Shown piece after piece: positions 26,427 through 34,221 of a stretch of DNA of 64,000 nucleotides. The translations under genes were made by a program, and so were the position numbers. The notes under the pieces were generated by a model, which worked only from the letters and a program-made list of their open reading frames with translations, searched no databases and was not told the origin of the DNA. The first letter of the stretch is position 1. Each line of letters begins with the position of its first letter. Origin of the DNA: OCS116 sp051531935 (lineage in GTDB: Bacteria > Pseudomonadota > Alphaproteobacteria > Rhizobiales > OSC116); contig JAOPTR010000007.1 in assembly GCA_051531935.1 (NCBI GenBank), forward strand, positions 186,001-250,000, read 5' to 3'.

Positions 26427-26639
26427 ATGGCAAAAAAAATCACCAATAACATCCGTAGATTACGTTTTGAAAATGACGAAATGACCCAAGGCGCGCTTGC
26501 CCAAGCTTTGGGCGTCACCCGCCAAACCATTGCCGCTATGGAGGGCAATAAATATCCTCCATCTTTAGAATTGGCTTTTAAGCTTGCCGATTTGTTTGGC
26601 GAAGATATTTCGGATGTATTTGAATATAGTGACGAATAG
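26427..26639 (+). CDS. Short XRE-family DNA-binding protein
   Basis: This is a 70-residue single-domain helix-turn-helix protein: NNIRRLRFENDEMTQGALAQALGVTRQTIAAMEGNKYPPSLELAFKLADLFG covers the five helices, and the acidic tail EDISDVFEYSDE is typical of YozG/YgzD-type small regulators. The start follows AGGAGA. It lies 11 bases after the membrane protein gene. Autoregulation through the direct repeats upstream of that gene is the natural guess. Its stop nearly touches the convergent M23 peptidase gene. Confidence 0.9.
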   Translation: MAKKITNNIRRLRFENDEMTQGALAQALGVTRQTIAAMEGNKYPPSLELAFKLADLFGEDISDVFEYSDE

Positions 26640-26640
26640 T

Positions 26641-27162
26641 CTATTTGGTTAAATACAAATTTGGGTCGAGATAAAAAGCTTTGCGCGCGCCATGGGTTTC
26701 ATCCGTCGCCGCCCAAGGCCGCGGATAAACGGTTGCGATGGTATAGTGTAAATGCGCGGGCTTGCCTTTTGCATTGCCGCTATTGCCAACGCTTCCGACC
26801 TTTTGGCCGGCTTTTACAAATTGATATTTTTTAACATCTATCGTGTCCATATGCGCGTAATAATGCACCCGCCATTTTGGCCCTAAAATAACTATATGTT
26901 TGCCGCCTTTTGGCCAATTACCCGCACGTATTACTATGCCATCTACCGCAGCCACCAATGGCGTGCCTTTTTTGGCAAAAATATCAATGCCCTTATGTAC
27001 TCCAGAGCTGCCCCATGGTTCATACCAAAAGCTGTTTTGCGCCCAATCTCCAACCACAGCGCCTTTGACAGGGTTTTCTTTGGCTTCTGTCCACAAAAAT
27101 CCGCTTATGATAAATAGGACGATCGAACAAATGAGACCGAGGATGATTTTTTTAACTGTCAT
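26641..27162 (-). CDS. M23-family (LytM) metallopeptidase domain protein
   Basis: This is a 173-residue peptidase anchored by an N-terminal hydrophobic helix (IILGLICSIVLFIISGFLW, residues 5-23), which could also be a signal peptide. The LytM zinc-site residues are visible: HKGIDI (His and Asp) near 57-62 and HLHY (second His pair) near 138-141, with an intact HxH. It would cleave peptidoglycan cross-bridges in the periplasm. The gene follows nadM-Nudix on the same strand, 15 bases apart, so they are probably one transcript, though a functional link is not evident. Confidence 0.88.
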   Translation of the reverse strand: MTVKKIILGLICSIVLFIISGFLWTEAKENPVKGAVVGDWAQNSFWYEPWGSSGVHKGIDIFAKKGTPLVAAVDGIVIRAGNWPKGGKHIVILGPKWRVHYYAHMDTIDVKKYQFVKAGQKVGSVGNSGNAKGKPAHLHYTIATVYPRPWAATDETHGARKAFYLDPNLYLTK

Positions 27163-27177
27163 TAGAATTGGCTATCG

Positions 27178-28182
27178 TTATAAAATGTCTAAAAAGTGGT
27201 CGATAATATCCGCATGATCATCAAACATTTTTATGTTTTTTATATGGCTAAGCTCCACCCATTTTGCATCTTGGGCATCATCGGCCGCAGAAATAGCCGG
27301 AAAATCACCATCAAGTTCGAATAATTGCGCGACGGTGACGCGGTCAATACCAAAACAGCGTTTCGGGTCGTCAAATAAATGCCAGCCTTTAGAATTTAAA
27401 TTGCTGATATTAATATCAATATTGGTTTCTTCTGATAATTCACGTTTGGCGGCATCGGCAAATGTTTCGCCGCGATTTACAAAGCCACCAGGCAATGCCC
27501 AACAGTCTTTACCAGGTGTATTTTTGCGTTTGATAAGTAAAACCTTACCTTGGCATATCACGACACTATCGGCTGTTGAGAGCTTGAGGGTTTCAGGGTA
27601 AGGATAGTTTTCAAAATCCTTTTTTTCCTGCTCAAAATACTCATATTCTTCAAATACTTGGTTATGATCTTGTTGTTTTGTCGATAAGTAACTAGCTACA
27701 TAAGCAGGTAGAAATTCGGTATACGCGGCCATTGTTTTTGCGAACCATGCATTGCGAATTGGCGTGGCGCTGATTTTAATGGTTTGCGGCACGCTGTCAT
27801 ATGTCCATTGTGGAAAGCTTTTTAGATAATAGCTGCTATCGTCTTTCTCGTGACCGACCAAAGTAACCTTATCTTGCTCGGTTGTGGCGCTTGCCACTTG
27901 CCGCACAAGTTCGGCCTCCCATTTTTTCTCGGCATAGCGATAATCATTTAATGGCAAAACACTAATTTTCTGGGAAGAATTTTCACCCGCAAGATCGTAG
28001 AAACTATGCTCTAGCCATGCTTTGCGTTGTTCGAAACTAAAAGGGTTTTTGGTCGATGGCCGTTGGTTTGCACTGCCGACAAGTACGATGATGTGATCGT
28101 ATTTTTTTTGCATATAAGCGATGATGGTGATGTGACCAATATGTAATGGCTGAAAACGGCCAATATAAATACCTACATTCAT
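27178..28182 (-). CDS. Bifunctional NMN adenylyltransferase / Nudix hydrolase
   Basis: This is a fusion enzyme of NAD metabolism. The N-terminal nucleotidyltransferase half has GRFQPLHIGH at residues 8-17 (the HxGH-type motif) and ISATPIR at 137-143, typical of NadM-type NMN adenylyltransferase. The C-terminal half (about 200-334) is a Nudix domain whose box runs from G232 to about D256 with REL.EE at 247-252. Such fusions, known from Synechocystis and Francisella, make NAD from NMN and hydrolyse ADP-ribose. A 154-base divergent spacer separates it from the phosphatase gene. Length and motifs are complete. Confidence 0.93.
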   Translation of the reverse strand: MNVGIYIGRFQPLHIGHITIIAYMQKKYDHIIVLVGSANQRPSTKNPFSFEQRKAWLEHSFYDLAGENSSQKISVLPLNDYRYAEKKWEAELVRQVASATTEQDKVTLVGHEKDDSSYYLKSFPQWTYDSVPQTIKISATPIRNAWFAKTMAAYTEFLPAYVASYLSTKQQDHNQVFEEYEYFEQEKKDFENYPYPETLKLSTADSVVICQGKVLLIKRKNTPGKDCWALPGGFVNRGETFADAAKRELSEETNIDINISNLNSKGWHLFDDPKRCFGIDRVTVAQLFELDGDFPAISAADDAQDAKWVELSHIKNIKMFDDHADIIDHFLDIL

Positions 28183-28336
28183 TTAGCTTGCCTCATTCAA
28201 TTCTTGTTTGCTAACCCAGATCATTTCGCTTTAATTTTGACATCATAAGCCATTAAAATCCACTTGGATATGATTTTTTTAGTCTATTCAACGCGCTATA
28301 ATTCAGTGTATATTTACTGTAACATAAGAGGAAAAT

Positions 28337-28915
28337 ATGCAATATCCAAAAATATATCTAATGCGCCACGGACAGACTGAATGGAATGTCGAGAGACGTA
28401 TGCAGGGGCAATTAAACTCTCCCCTCACAGCAAAAGGTGAGGCACAAGCGGTTAAAATGGGGCAGATTTTAGCCCGAGAAGTTACCGACCCGCAAAATTA
28501 TGCCATGTTCACTAGCCCTCTTGGCCGCACTTTGCAAACATCGGAACTTGTCGCGCAAAATTTTGCGTTTGCGCCCACCAAAGATGATTTGTTGATGGAA
28601 GTATTCGCAGGCTCTTGGGGTGGGCAATTGCGCGCTGATATTATTGAGCAAAACCAAGAATTACTTGGCGGCGCCAGAACCATACCGATTATGTGCTGTT
28701 CACCTGATGGCGAGACCCATGAGGCATTAATCGCTCGTGGTAAAAAATGGCTAGATAGTTTAACTGGACAATGTATTGTGGTTAGCCATGGGCAAATTGG
28801 CTTTATCATTCGCGCGCTTTATACGGGCGTAAGTTATGAAGAAATTTTCACTAAAGGTGACAGCCAAGATGGTGTTTATCTGCTTGAAAAGGGCAAGGAA
28901 TCGTTCTTAACCTGA
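28337..28915 (+). CDS. Histidine phosphatase (phosphoglycerate mutase-like) family protein
   Basis: This is a 192-residue cytoplasmic phosphatase. The phosphohistidine motif LMRHGQTEWN has its catalytic His at residue 11, and the second histidine lies in CIVVSHGQIGF near 145-155. The intervening FTSPLGRTLQTSELV provides the second arginine. At this length it is not a full cofactor-dependent phosphoglycerate mutase (about 230-250 residues) but resembles CobC/GpmB-like broad-specificity phosphatases. TATAAT is present at 28297-28302 with a weak -35, and AGAGGAAA precedes the ATG. Substrate unknown. Confidence 0.88.
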   Translation: MQYPKIYLMRHGQTEWNVERRMQGQLNSPLTAKGEAQAVKMGQILAREVTDPQNYAMFTSPLGRTLQTSELVAQNFAFAPTKDDLLMEVFAGSWGGQLRADIIEQNQELLGGARTIPIMCCSPDGETHEALIARGKKWLDSLTGQCIVVSHGQIGFIIRALYTGVSYEEIFTKGDSQDGVYLLEKGKESFLT

Positions 28916-29069
28916 GTCCGTCAGAACCTACATTTAGATCAAAACTGTTAATTACTCAAAATAAATCAGTTGAGATATTGATTTATACACGTTTTTGTAT
29001 ACATATTAATGACATAATTATGGGGGACAGTGTTGACCAATCAAAACATTGCATAATATTGTAACAAGT
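28916..29069. other. AT-rich non-coding spacer
   Basis: No coding frame of note is visible. The stretch holds TTATACACG (28983-28991), one mismatch from a DnaA box (TTATNCACA), and the inverted TATAC/GTATA around a T-run, but these are isolated. It precedes the two-hairpin structure at 29070-29140 and may carry its promoter; no -35/-10 pair with proper spacing is convincing. Hand counts place the change of G/C strand bias at or shortly before this area. Confidence 0.4.
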
Positions 29070-29140
29070 TAGTCACTTCTTCTCTTCGCAAAGATGATGT
29101 GACTAGGGCGCTATCTATTTATTTAGATAGCGTCTTTTTT
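29070..29140 (+). ncRNA. Candidate small RNA 3' part with Rho-independent terminator
   Basis: Hairpin 1 has arms TAGTCAC (29070-29076) and GTGACTA (29099-29105) and exposes a pyrimidine-rich loop, TTCTTCTCTTC. Three bases later hairpin 2, CGCTATCTA / TAGATAGCG (29109-29132), is followed directly by TCTTTTTT. No open reading frame precedes it closely: the nearest plus-strand gene ends 155 bases upstream. A loop able to pair with purine-rich ribosome binding sites plus a strong terminator is the usual build of a trans-acting sRNA such as the alphaproteobacterial AbcR group. It could instead be the long 3' UTR terminator of the phosphatase gene. The 5' end is not defined. Confidence 0.5.
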
Positions 29141-29254
29141 ATTTCAACTAAAAATTATTTTCTACCAAAGCATCATGAAAATTGATCGGTTGTTCCCTTG
29201 CGCCTCGGGGTTTTATTTGCCATATTATCGGTAACTAAAAAATGGGAGAGCAAC

Positions 29255-30421
29255 ATGAACATGATCATTAAGCAAGATTCGGATTTACATAAAGAAATGA
29301 CAGGCTGGCGCCAGACGATTCACGCCAACCCAGAAATTGGCTTTGAAGAGTTTAAAACCGCTGCTTTGGTGAAGGCCGAGCTGGAAAAAGCTGGTGTTGA
29401 GATTGTTGCTGAAAAAATGGCAATTACAGGCATTGTGGCCGTTGTACATGGCAGCAAAGGTGGCAGCAATAAAGCCATTGCTTTACGTGCCGATATGGAT
29501 GCCTTGCCGATACATGAAATGACAGGCGTGGAATATGGCTCTAAAACTGACGGAAAAATGCACGCTTGTGGCCATGATGGACACACAACCATGTTATTGG
29601 GTGCCGCTAAATATTTAAACGACCATAATGATTTTGCCGGCAGCGTTTACTTTTTATTCCAACCTGCTGAAGAAGGTTATGGTGGTGCCAAAAAAATGAT
29701 TGAAGAAGGCTTGTTTGAAAAGTTTTCTATTGAGAATGTTTATGGCATGCACAATTGGCCAGGCATGGGCTTGGGTGAATTTGCGGTGCGTGGTGGCCCA
29801 GTAATGGCTGCTGCTGACCATTTTGACATGACAATTACAGCCCGTGGTGGCCATGCCGCTATGCCGCATACCACAATTGATGCGGTGGTTGTTGCCGCAC
29901 AGATTCATTCGGCTTACCAAACCATTGTGGCACGTAACGTTGACCCGATGGATACGGCTGTTTTGTCTATCACCCAAATACATGCGGGTGATGCTTATAA
30001 TGTAATACCAGAAACTGCATTTTTAGCGGGTACAGTGCGCACATTTAAAGAAGAAGTGAAGCAGTTAGTTAAAGACAGAATGGTTACCATTGCCAATAAC
30101 ATTGCCGCCATGCACGATGCTAAAGTGGAGATTAATTATACCGATGGTTACCCATCGACCAATAATGATGTTGAGCAAGCAGATTTTTGCCAATCGGTAT
30201 TAACCGATATGGTGGGTGAAGATAATGTGAATACAAATATGAACCCAAGCATGGGTGCTGAAGATTTTTCATATATGCTTGAAGAAAAAGCCGGCGCTTA
30301 TATTATGATGGGCAATGGCGACAGTGCCGATTTGCACAACCCATATTATAATTTTAATGACAAAGCATTGCCAATTGGTGCCAGCTATTGGGTGAATTTG
30401 GTAGAAACTGCACTTAAATAA
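29255..30421 (+). CDS. M20-family amidohydrolase (N-acyl-amino-acid / hippurate hydrolase type)
   Basis: This is a 388-residue zinc-dependent amidohydrolase. Metal-binding regions are visible: ADMDALPIHE near 82-91, HACGHDGHTTMLLGAA near 106-121 (Cys and His ligands), QPAEEGYGGAKKMI near 140-153 with the catalytic glutamate, and MGAEDFSYML near 338-347. This is the peptidase M20D subgroup that cleaves N-acetyl or other N-acyl groups from amino acids or hippurate. I chose the ATG at 29255 because GGGAGAG ends 4 bases upstream; the open frame reaching back to a TTG at 29198 is not needed. The gene is isolated; no transporter is adjacent. Confidence 0.92.
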   Translation: MNMIIKQDSDLHKEMTGWRQTIHANPEIGFEEFKTAALVKAELEKAGVEIVAEKMAITGIVAVVHGSKGGSNKAIALRADMDALPIHEMTGVEYGSKTDGKMHACGHDGHTTMLLGAAKYLNDHNDFAGSVYFLFQPAEEGYGGAKKMIEEGLFEKFSIENVYGMHNWPGMGLGEFAVRGGPVMAAADHFDMTITARGGHAAMPHTTIDAVVVAAQIHSAYQTIVARNVDPMDTAVLSITQIHAGDAYNVIPETAFLAGTVRTFKEEVKQLVKDRMVTIANNIAAMHDAKVEINYTDGYPSTNNDVEQADFCQSVLTDMVGEDNVNTNMNPSMGAEDFSYMLEEKAGAYIMMGNGDSADLHNPYYNFNDKALPIGASYWVNLVETALK

Positions 30422-30433
30422 ACGTGCAGCTGA

Positions 30434-30811
30434 TACTCTCATAAACTCATTGAATTCATTTTTGATGATACCGCGCAAGCCACCAGTATGTTTGAAGGCC
30501 ATTTTTTAAAGGCTTTTCCATACTGGATATGGTGAGCTTGAGCCAAGAAATGATGCCTGCAGTTAAGCAATTAACTGTGGCTGGCGGTCTGCCTGCTTTA
30601 CTTACTATATCGGCACAAGGTTTTGACTTGGCAGCCGCTAATAAGTTTAAGCTAGCTGCTGAAAGTGATTTTAATATGGCATCACTAAATCATTCAACTT
30701 AATAAATGTATTCGTATAGATGATGTTTTGACGCGCATCGAAGCCGAGTTAGTAGTATTAACTATGCTTGATATTTGTGGCGTTGCATTTTCTGACAGCA
30801 CAACAAATTAA
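30434..30811 (+). pseudogene. Possible decayed coding region in three frame-shifted pieces
   Basis: Within a 714-base gap, amino-acid-like stretches alternate between two frames. They are 30434-30535 (contains EFIFDDTAQATSMFEGHF), a complete 57-codon ATG frame 30529-30702 (contains KQLTVAGGLPALLTISAQGF), and about 30684-30811 (contains RIDDVLTRIEAELVVLTMLD). The first and third pieces share a frame, as after two compensating frameshifts. The FEGHF string recalls FabZ/FabA-type dehydratases but the rest does not support this clearly. No ribosome binding site precedes the pieces. I regard it as a candidate only. Confidence 0.3.
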
Positions 30812-31135
30812 CTTTAATTTCCCTTAAAAATCAGCGCATATTCTGCAGGGCGGGCAGTGAAGTTTGTGCGCATGATATTATTTGCCAATACTTAAACTAA
30901 GCTTAAATAACGAATGCTGACTTGTTCTTAAAATGGGTTGATAATGCCCCATATCCCTTATAAATAGCGTGAGTGCGCAGCTAGTATTTGTTAACTATAT
31001 TTGAATATCTAACATTAACTATAAGCTATATCGTTATAGTTAATCCTTGTAATTTAAGTAAAAAGAGTGTCTAATTGCGCTGTTTTAGTAAACTTAACTA
31101 GTTCATTAGTTATTATTGTTTTGAGTATTTGTATT
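30812..31135. other. Non-coding region upstream of the type I secretion operon
   Basis: No gene is seen in these 324 bases. It contains GTGCGCAT at 30866-30873, resembling one arm of a dif site but without the second arm. Three TTAACTATA repeats (annotated separately) occur further on, followed by a weak ribosome binding site before the TolC start. Confidence 0.5.
30991..31043. promoter_or_regulatory. Three TTAACTATA repeats upstream of the secretion operon
   Basis: TTAACTATA occurs at 30991-30999 and 31015-31023, 24 bp apart, and inverted (TATAGTTAA) at 31035-31043. The last two form a perfect 9-bp inverted repeat with an 11-base centre. They lie about 95-145 bases before the TolC start, a normal place for a regulator. 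Which protein binds is unknown; no regulator gene is adjacent. Confidence 0.45.
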
Positions 31136-32419
31136 ATGAAAAAAAGTTTTGGTATTATCACTATAATTGCATGTTTTTTTTCTGGTTCAGCAGTACAAGC
31201 GGCTGAATTTTGCACATTGGCAAGTGCTGCTTTGCAAAAAAATCAAGGTTTGCTGGCGATACGTCATCAATTGGATGCTTCTAAAGAACGCATCATTCAA
31301 ACTCAGAACATTAACGGCCCTAAATTAGATTTATTGGCCAGCCTTTCGGCATACACTGCTAACCAAGGTTCTAAAACAATAAATAAAGATGGTAATATAG
31401 CTCTGAGCTACAGCCAAACCCTTTATGACCACGGCCTTGCCAGTGCTTTTGAAAAGCAAGCCCGTAGCAATGATGAATTGTTAAACCTTGAGCTTGCCGC
31501 TAGTGGGCAACAAACTATTATTGAGGTTGCCAATCAATATTTGCAATATCAGCAAAGCATTCAGGTTTTGGCATTGCATCGTAAAAATGTTGCTAATACC
31601 AATGAGCAATTTAAAAATAGTGAAGATAAATTTGCAGCTAGCCAAGCCACACAACAAGAATTGATGCTTGTGAAATCGCGCTTACGCCAGGCCATGAGTG
31701 AAATGTTGCGTGCCAAAGCCCAAGTGATTTTAAGCCGTGTTAAATTGTTAAGCCTTAGCAATAAAAACGCCAAGGGTAATGATGGCCGGTTCTTACGTAC
31801 ATTGTTAAATAAAATGCCTTATAGCAAAGGTTCGGCCATTGAGACTGCACAAAGAAATTCGATTGAAATTGAGCAAACAGACGTGGCAATTGATATTGCC
31901 AATAGTGAAGTGTTGGCGCAAGAAGCTTCTTTAGGCCCTAAGGTGCAGGTTTCTGCAAGAGCAGGATTTGGCCGCATTGGTATTAACGAAGGTTTCGCAG
32001 GCCAAGTTGGCTTGGATTTCTCGATGCCATTATATAGCTCTGATGTTTTGCAATCTAAAGTGCGTGAAGCCAAAGCCAATTTAGCGGCCGCGCGTGCCAA
32101 ACGTGCATATTCTATGGAATTGGCAAAGCAAACGGTAAGCGCCAATTATGAAATTGCTAAAAACATTCGTCAATCAATTGCGATTTTGCCCGAAGCCATT
32201 CGAGCAGAAGAAGCGGCGATCCGCTCTTTAGAAGCCTCTTTAGCCTCTAGCCTTATTCCTGTGGCAGAGATTTTATTGGTAAAATCTAGCTTATTTGAAT
32301 TGAAGAAAGGTCTAATCAATTTAAAATTTGAACGCTATTTTGCAAATTTAAGCTTGCTCAATACGGTTGGGCATTTAAAAACAATGGATACAGTGAGAAA
32401 TATTGGCCTTTGCGGATAA
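31136..32419 (+). CDS. TolC-family outer-membrane channel of a type I secretion system
   Basis: This is a 427-residue outer-membrane efflux protein. The start at 31136 gives a clean signal peptide (MKKSFGIITIIACFFSGSAVQA), whereas the upstream frame to 31067 would not. The mature part is two repeats of long coiled-coil helices (for example NEQFKNSEDKFAASQATQQELML near 160-185 and EEAAIRSLEASLASSLIPVAEILLVKSSLFELKKGL near 360-395), separated by strand-forming segments such as VSARAGFGRIGINEGFAGQVGLDFSMPLY near 275-305. It would form the outer-membrane duct for the ABC exporter and adaptor encoded next. No ribosome binding site of strength is seen. Confidence 0.88.
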   Translation: MKKSFGIITIIACFFSGSAVQAAEFCTLASAALQKNQGLLAIRHQLDASKERIIQTQNINGPKLDLLASLSAYTANQGSKTINKDGNIALSYSQTLYDHGLASAFEKQARSNDELLNLELAASGQQTIIEVANQYLQYQQSIQVLALHRKNVANTNEQFKNSEDKFAASQATQQELMLVKSRLRQAMSEMLRAKAQVILSRVKLLSLSNKNAKGNDGRFLRTLLNKMPYSKGSAIETAQRNSIEIEQTDVAIDIANSEVLAQEASLGPKVQVSARAGFGRIGINEGFAGQVGLDFSMPLYSSDVLQSKVREAKANLAAARAKRAYSMELAKQTVSANYEIAKNIRQSIAILPEAIRAEEAAIRSLEASLASSLIPVAEILLVKSSLFELKKGLINLKFERYFANLSLLNTVGHLKTMDTVRNIGLCG

Positions 32420-32433
32420 GCACTAGAGCCCTG

Positions 32434-32458
32434 TCGCTAAATTGACGTAATTTAGCGA
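32434..32458 (+). repeat. Intercistronic hairpin between TolC and the ABC exporter gene
   Basis: TCGCTAAATT and AATTTAGCGA form a perfect 10-bp stem with a 5-base loop, 15 bases after the TolC stop. The following bases are A-rich rather than T-rich, so it more likely stabilises or attenuates the mRNA than terminates it. Confidence 0.5.
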
Positions 32459-32490
32459 TATAAAAACAATAAAGTAATTGAGCAAAACGA

Positions 32491-34221
32491 ATGTCAAACA
32501 AACAAAAAAATCAAAAAGCCATTAAAATTTTGGGTAACTCTAAACGCGCATTTATATTTGTTGGCGTTTTTAGTTTTATCATCAATATGTTATTGTTGGT
32601 TTCGCCCGTTTTTATGCTGCAGCTTTATGACCGCGTTTTAACCTCTGGTAGTGAAGACACCTTATTGGTGTTAACAGGGCTAGCGGTGTTTTTGATTTCT
32701 ATTTTGGGCGCTTTAGAAATGATACGCTCGCGCATTATGGTGCGGGTTGGTGTGGATATTGACAAAGAATTGCATGTGCCAGTTTTTATGTCGGTGATTA
32801 ACCGCTCATTACGTGCTGATTTACCCAAATCATCACAAGCCATTAAAGACCTAGATAGCTTACGCCAGTTTTTCTCGGGTGCTGGGCTGTTTGCCTTTTT
32901 TGACGCGCCCTGGACGCCTTTTTATATGGCGATTATTTTTATAATGCATCCACTGTTAGGCAGCATTGCTTTGGTGGCGGCCATTTTGATTTTTATCACC
33001 GCGATTTTTGCTGAACTATTATCACGTGGGCCGCTTAAAGATGCTGCTGAACAAGGCGCACGAGCCAACAGTTTTGCCGAAACAAGCTTGCGTAATGCCA
33101 GTGCCATTAAAGCCATGGGCATGGCCAACCATATTGGTGAATATTGGCGCAGAAACCATGCCGAAATGATTGAAGGCCAAACCGCGGCTTCTAACCGCAT
33201 ATCCATTTTGATGGGTTGGTCTAAATCATTCCGCATCATTGTTCAAATTTTAATGCTTGCTGCTGGTGGTTGGTTGGCAATTCAACAAGAAATCACTCCT
33301 GGTATTATCATTGCTGCGTCTATCATCACTGGCCGTGCATTGGCACCTGTGGAGCAAGCCATTGGCTCTTGGCGTGGTTTTGTTGGCGCTCGTGCTGCGC
33401 GCAGACGTTTAGAACAAATGTTAAAATTAGCTCAAACTGCAGATCAAAATATTAAGTTGCCACAGCCACAAGGTGCGGTGAATGTTCAGAAATTAATTGG
33501 TGCACCTGCAGGTGTGCAAAAAGCCATTTTAAAGGGCATTACTTTCAGCCTGACCGCAGGGGAAACTTTAGCGATTGTCGGTAATAGTGCCAGTGGCAAG
33601 ACCACGCTCATTCAATTTTTGGCGGGCGTTTGGCCTGTGAGCCAAGGTAGTGTGAACATTGACGGCGCCGAAGTGTTTAATTTACATACTGAAGACCGCG
33701 CGGCTTTTATCGGCTATTTGCCACAAGACGTAGAATTGTTTGAAGGCAGTGTGAAAGAGAATATTGCGCGTTTTACTGATTTCAAAGATGAAGATGTGAT
33801 TGAAGCGGCCAAACTTGCCAATTGCCATGACTTGATTTTAGCATTGCCGCAGGGTTATGAAACTGAAATTGGTTCGGCAGGCAGTCATTTATCTGGTGGT
33901 CAACGCCAACGCGTTGGTTTGGCGCGGGCATTTTTTGGCACGCCTGCGGTGGTATTGCTTGATGAACCGAATGCAAGTTTGGACACCAAAGGCGAGGCGG
34001 CTTTGGCCGTTGCCATTCAGAATATGAAAAACAAAAAAGTGACGTTGATAATCATCAGCCACGCCATGAACTTGTTACAACATAGTGACAAATTATTACT
34101 TATGGATGATGGCTCGGTGAATAAATTTGGCCCGACGAAAGAGATATTAAACGAAATGCGTTCTGAACAACAAAGAGCCGCTAGCGCCGCGCAAGGCGTA
34201 AATGGAGGCGTTGCATCATGA
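32491..34221 (+). CDS. Type I secretion ABC transporter (permease/ATPase fusion)
   Basis: This is a 576-residue PrtD/HasD-type exporter: a six-helix membrane domain (residues about 20-310) fused to a nucleotide-binding domain. Walker A is GNSASGKTT near 362-370, the signature LSGGQRQR near 467-474, and Walker B VVLLDEPNASLD near 487-498. It lacks an N-terminal C39 peptidase or peptidase-like domain, so substrates are probably secreted with an uncleaved C-terminal signal, as for proteases and lipases of the PrtD class. Its stop overlaps the HlyD gene by 4 bases. No RTX-type substrate gene is in the window. Confidence 0.93.
   Translation: MSNKQKNQKAIKILGNSKRAFIFVGVFSFIINMLLLVSPVFMLQLYDRVLTSGSEDTLLVLTGLAVFLISILGALEMIRSRIMVRVGVDIDKELHVPVFMSVINRSLRADLPKSSQAIKDLDSLRQFFSGAGLFAFFDAPWTPFYMAIIFIMHPLLGSIALVAAILIFITAIFAELLSRGPLKDAAEQGARANSFAETSLRNASAIKAMGMANHIGEYWRRNHAEMIEGQTAASNRISILMGWSKSFRIIVQILMLAAGGWLAIQQEITPGIIIAASIITGRALAPVEQAIGSWRGFVGARAARRRLEQMLKLAQTADQNIKLPQPQGAVNVQKLIGAPAGVQKAILKGITFSLTAGETLAIVGNSASGKTTLIQFLAGVWPVSQGSVNIDGAEVFNLHTEDRAAFIGYLPQDVELFEGSVKENIARFTDFKDEDVIEAAKLANCHDLILALPQGYETEIGSAGSHLSGGQRQRVGLARAFFGTPAVVLLDEPNASLDTKGEAALAVAIQNMKNKKVTLIIISHAMNLLQHSDKLLLMDDGSVNKFGPTKEILNEMRSEQQRAASAAQGVNGGVAS

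Noticed and set aside
28978..29010. Chromosomal origin with DnaA boxes in the 28.9-29.1 kb spacer
   Set aside because: Only one near-match to a DnaA box was seen, with no cluster and no origin-typical neighbours, so I report only the strand-bias change.
30865..30892. dif-like sequence (GTGCGCATGATATTA...)
   Set aside because: Only the XerC-like arm is similar; the XerD arm does not match, and the G/C strand bias has origin rather than terminus polarity here.
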